Source: UBA4735 sp036569845 (GTDB taxonomy: Bacteria; Chloroflexota; Limnocylindria; P2-11E). From it: a stretch of 6,454 nucleotides of DNA. The DNA lies in the NCBI GenBank assembly GCA_036569845.1, contig DATCPY010000183.1, positions 1 to 6,454 of the forward strand, in the 5' to 3' direction. The notes below the pieces were generated by a model. It made no database searches, was not told where the DNA came from, and worked only from the letters and a program-made list of their open reading frames with translations. Shown here in pieces: positions 6,155-6,454 of the stretch. The translations under genes and the position numbers were made by a program. Within the stretch, counting starts at the first letter, position 1. Every line of letters starts with the position of its first letter.

Positions 6155-6454
6155 CGGAGGTACGCCGACTTGTACGACTCGAATCGCGCGTAGAACGCGT
6201 CGGTCGGCTCGCCGAACGCCTGGGCGAAGGCAGCATGCCACTCGACGCCGCGGCCCACCGCTTCGCACCACGCCCGCAGCGGGAGCGGGCCGCTTGCCGC
6301 GAGGAGCCGGTCGACCGCGAGATACGCGACGCTGTACGGGTTCGCGTTGCCCGGCCATTGCGTCTCGAGCTGCGCGAGCGCCGGATGCGTCGTCGCGGTG
6401 ATCAGCTGTCGCTTCGTGAAGGTGTCCATGTTCGCTTGCGGGATCAGACCGTCG
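6151..6454 (-). CDS. C-terminal end of a putative peptidase MA-like protein (cut by window edge)
   Basis: The frame is open from the right edge to TGA at 6153-6151, about 100 codons. There is an ATG at 6429-6427, but in-frame codons continue upstream without a stop (DGLIPQAN), so this is probably an internal Met of a longer protein. The visible part has DGL near the edge, resembling the EGLAEY segment that follows the zinc site in peptidase MA-like proteins. It is followed by YSVAYLAVDRLL, then WHAAFAQAFGEPTDAFYARF and a short basic tail, the usual helical ending of that family. The zinc-binding HExxH, if present, would lie beyond the window, so the catalytic assignment cannot be checked. The stop overlaps the GTG start of the GHL10 gene (GTGA), indicating one operon with translational coupling. 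An unrelated helical protein remains possible. Confidence 0.62.
   Translation of the reverse strand, partial: DGLIPQANMDTFTKRQLITATTHPALAQLETQWPGNANPYSVAYLAVDRLLAASGPLPLRAWCEAVGRGVEWHAAFAQAFGEPTDAFYARFESYKSAYLR

Noticed and set aside
6156..6160. GGAGG on the plus strand as a ribosome binding site
   Set aside because: No plus-strand gene follows; on the coding (minus) strand it reads CCTCC, which is not a Shine-Dalgarno sequence.
4466..6193. A 575-codon open frame on the plus strand, opposite the GHL10 gene
   Set aside because: It is an Arg/Ala/Asp-rich product without recognisable motifs and lies antisense to a well-supported secreted protein. Long antisense frames are expected at this GC content.
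6155..6358. A 68-residue N-terminal extension of the GHL10 protein
   Set aside because: It would bury the signal peptide inside the protein, is Arg/Pro-rich, and overlaps about 200 bases of the preceding gene in the same direction.
6151..6429. A complete 92-residue small protein starting at the ATG at 6429
   Set aside because: The frame remains open to the window edge with plausible sequence, and the visible part looks like the end of a larger domain, so a partial gene is more likely.
1..6454. CRISPR arrays, insertion sequences, tRNA or rRNA genes, defence or phage genes
   Set aside because: I saw no regularly spaced repeats, transposase motifs, terminal inverted repeats or RNA gene signatures, and coding sequence fills nearly the whole window.

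Overview
This is a compact stretch of a very GC-rich bacterial chromosome. Intergenic space is almost absent: the only gene-free gaps are 17 bases (639-655) and 65 bases (1517-1581). Every start codon that lies inside the window is GTG. The protein styles (a DrrA-like ATPase whose signature reads SHGNKQ, a long two-lobed permease, a secreted GHL10-type protein with a C-terminal beta-sandwich) suggest a GC-rich soil or freshwater bacterium. My best guess is the Chloroflexota (Limnocylindria/Ellin6529-like lineages), with Actinomycetota as the alternative. This is a guess from sequence style; there is no rRNA or marker gene here.

Layout, left to right. (1) 1-638, minus: the N-terminal two thirds of a succinylglutamate desuccinylase/aspartoacylase-family zinc hydrolase, cut by the left edge. 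(2) 656-1516, minus: a YpfJ-type membrane-anchored neutral zinc metallopeptidase, 17 bases upstream of gene 1 and probably cotranscribed with it. (3) 1517-1581: a divergent intergenic region with two overlapping perfect palindromes next to a strong Shine-Dalgarno sequence. (4) 1582-2472 and 2469-4088, plus: an ABC exporter operon, ATPase then permease, with a GTGA stop/start overlap. (5) 4085-6154, minus: a secreted GHL10 (DUF187-like) putative glycosidase with two C-terminal beta-sandwich domains. Its stop codon overlaps the permease stop. (6) 6151-6454, minus: the C-terminal end of a protein resembling peptidase MA-like proteins, joined to gene 5 by another GTGA overlap and cut by the right edge.

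The most secure joint functions are the ABC exporter pair and the two minus-strand pairs (2+1 and 6+5). Most products act at or outside the membrane, so envelope maintenance or export is a reasonable theme, but no single pathway is shown. I found no mobile element, CRISPR array, RNA gene or convincing defence system. The window reads as ordinary, densely packed chromosome with a few details worth checking.
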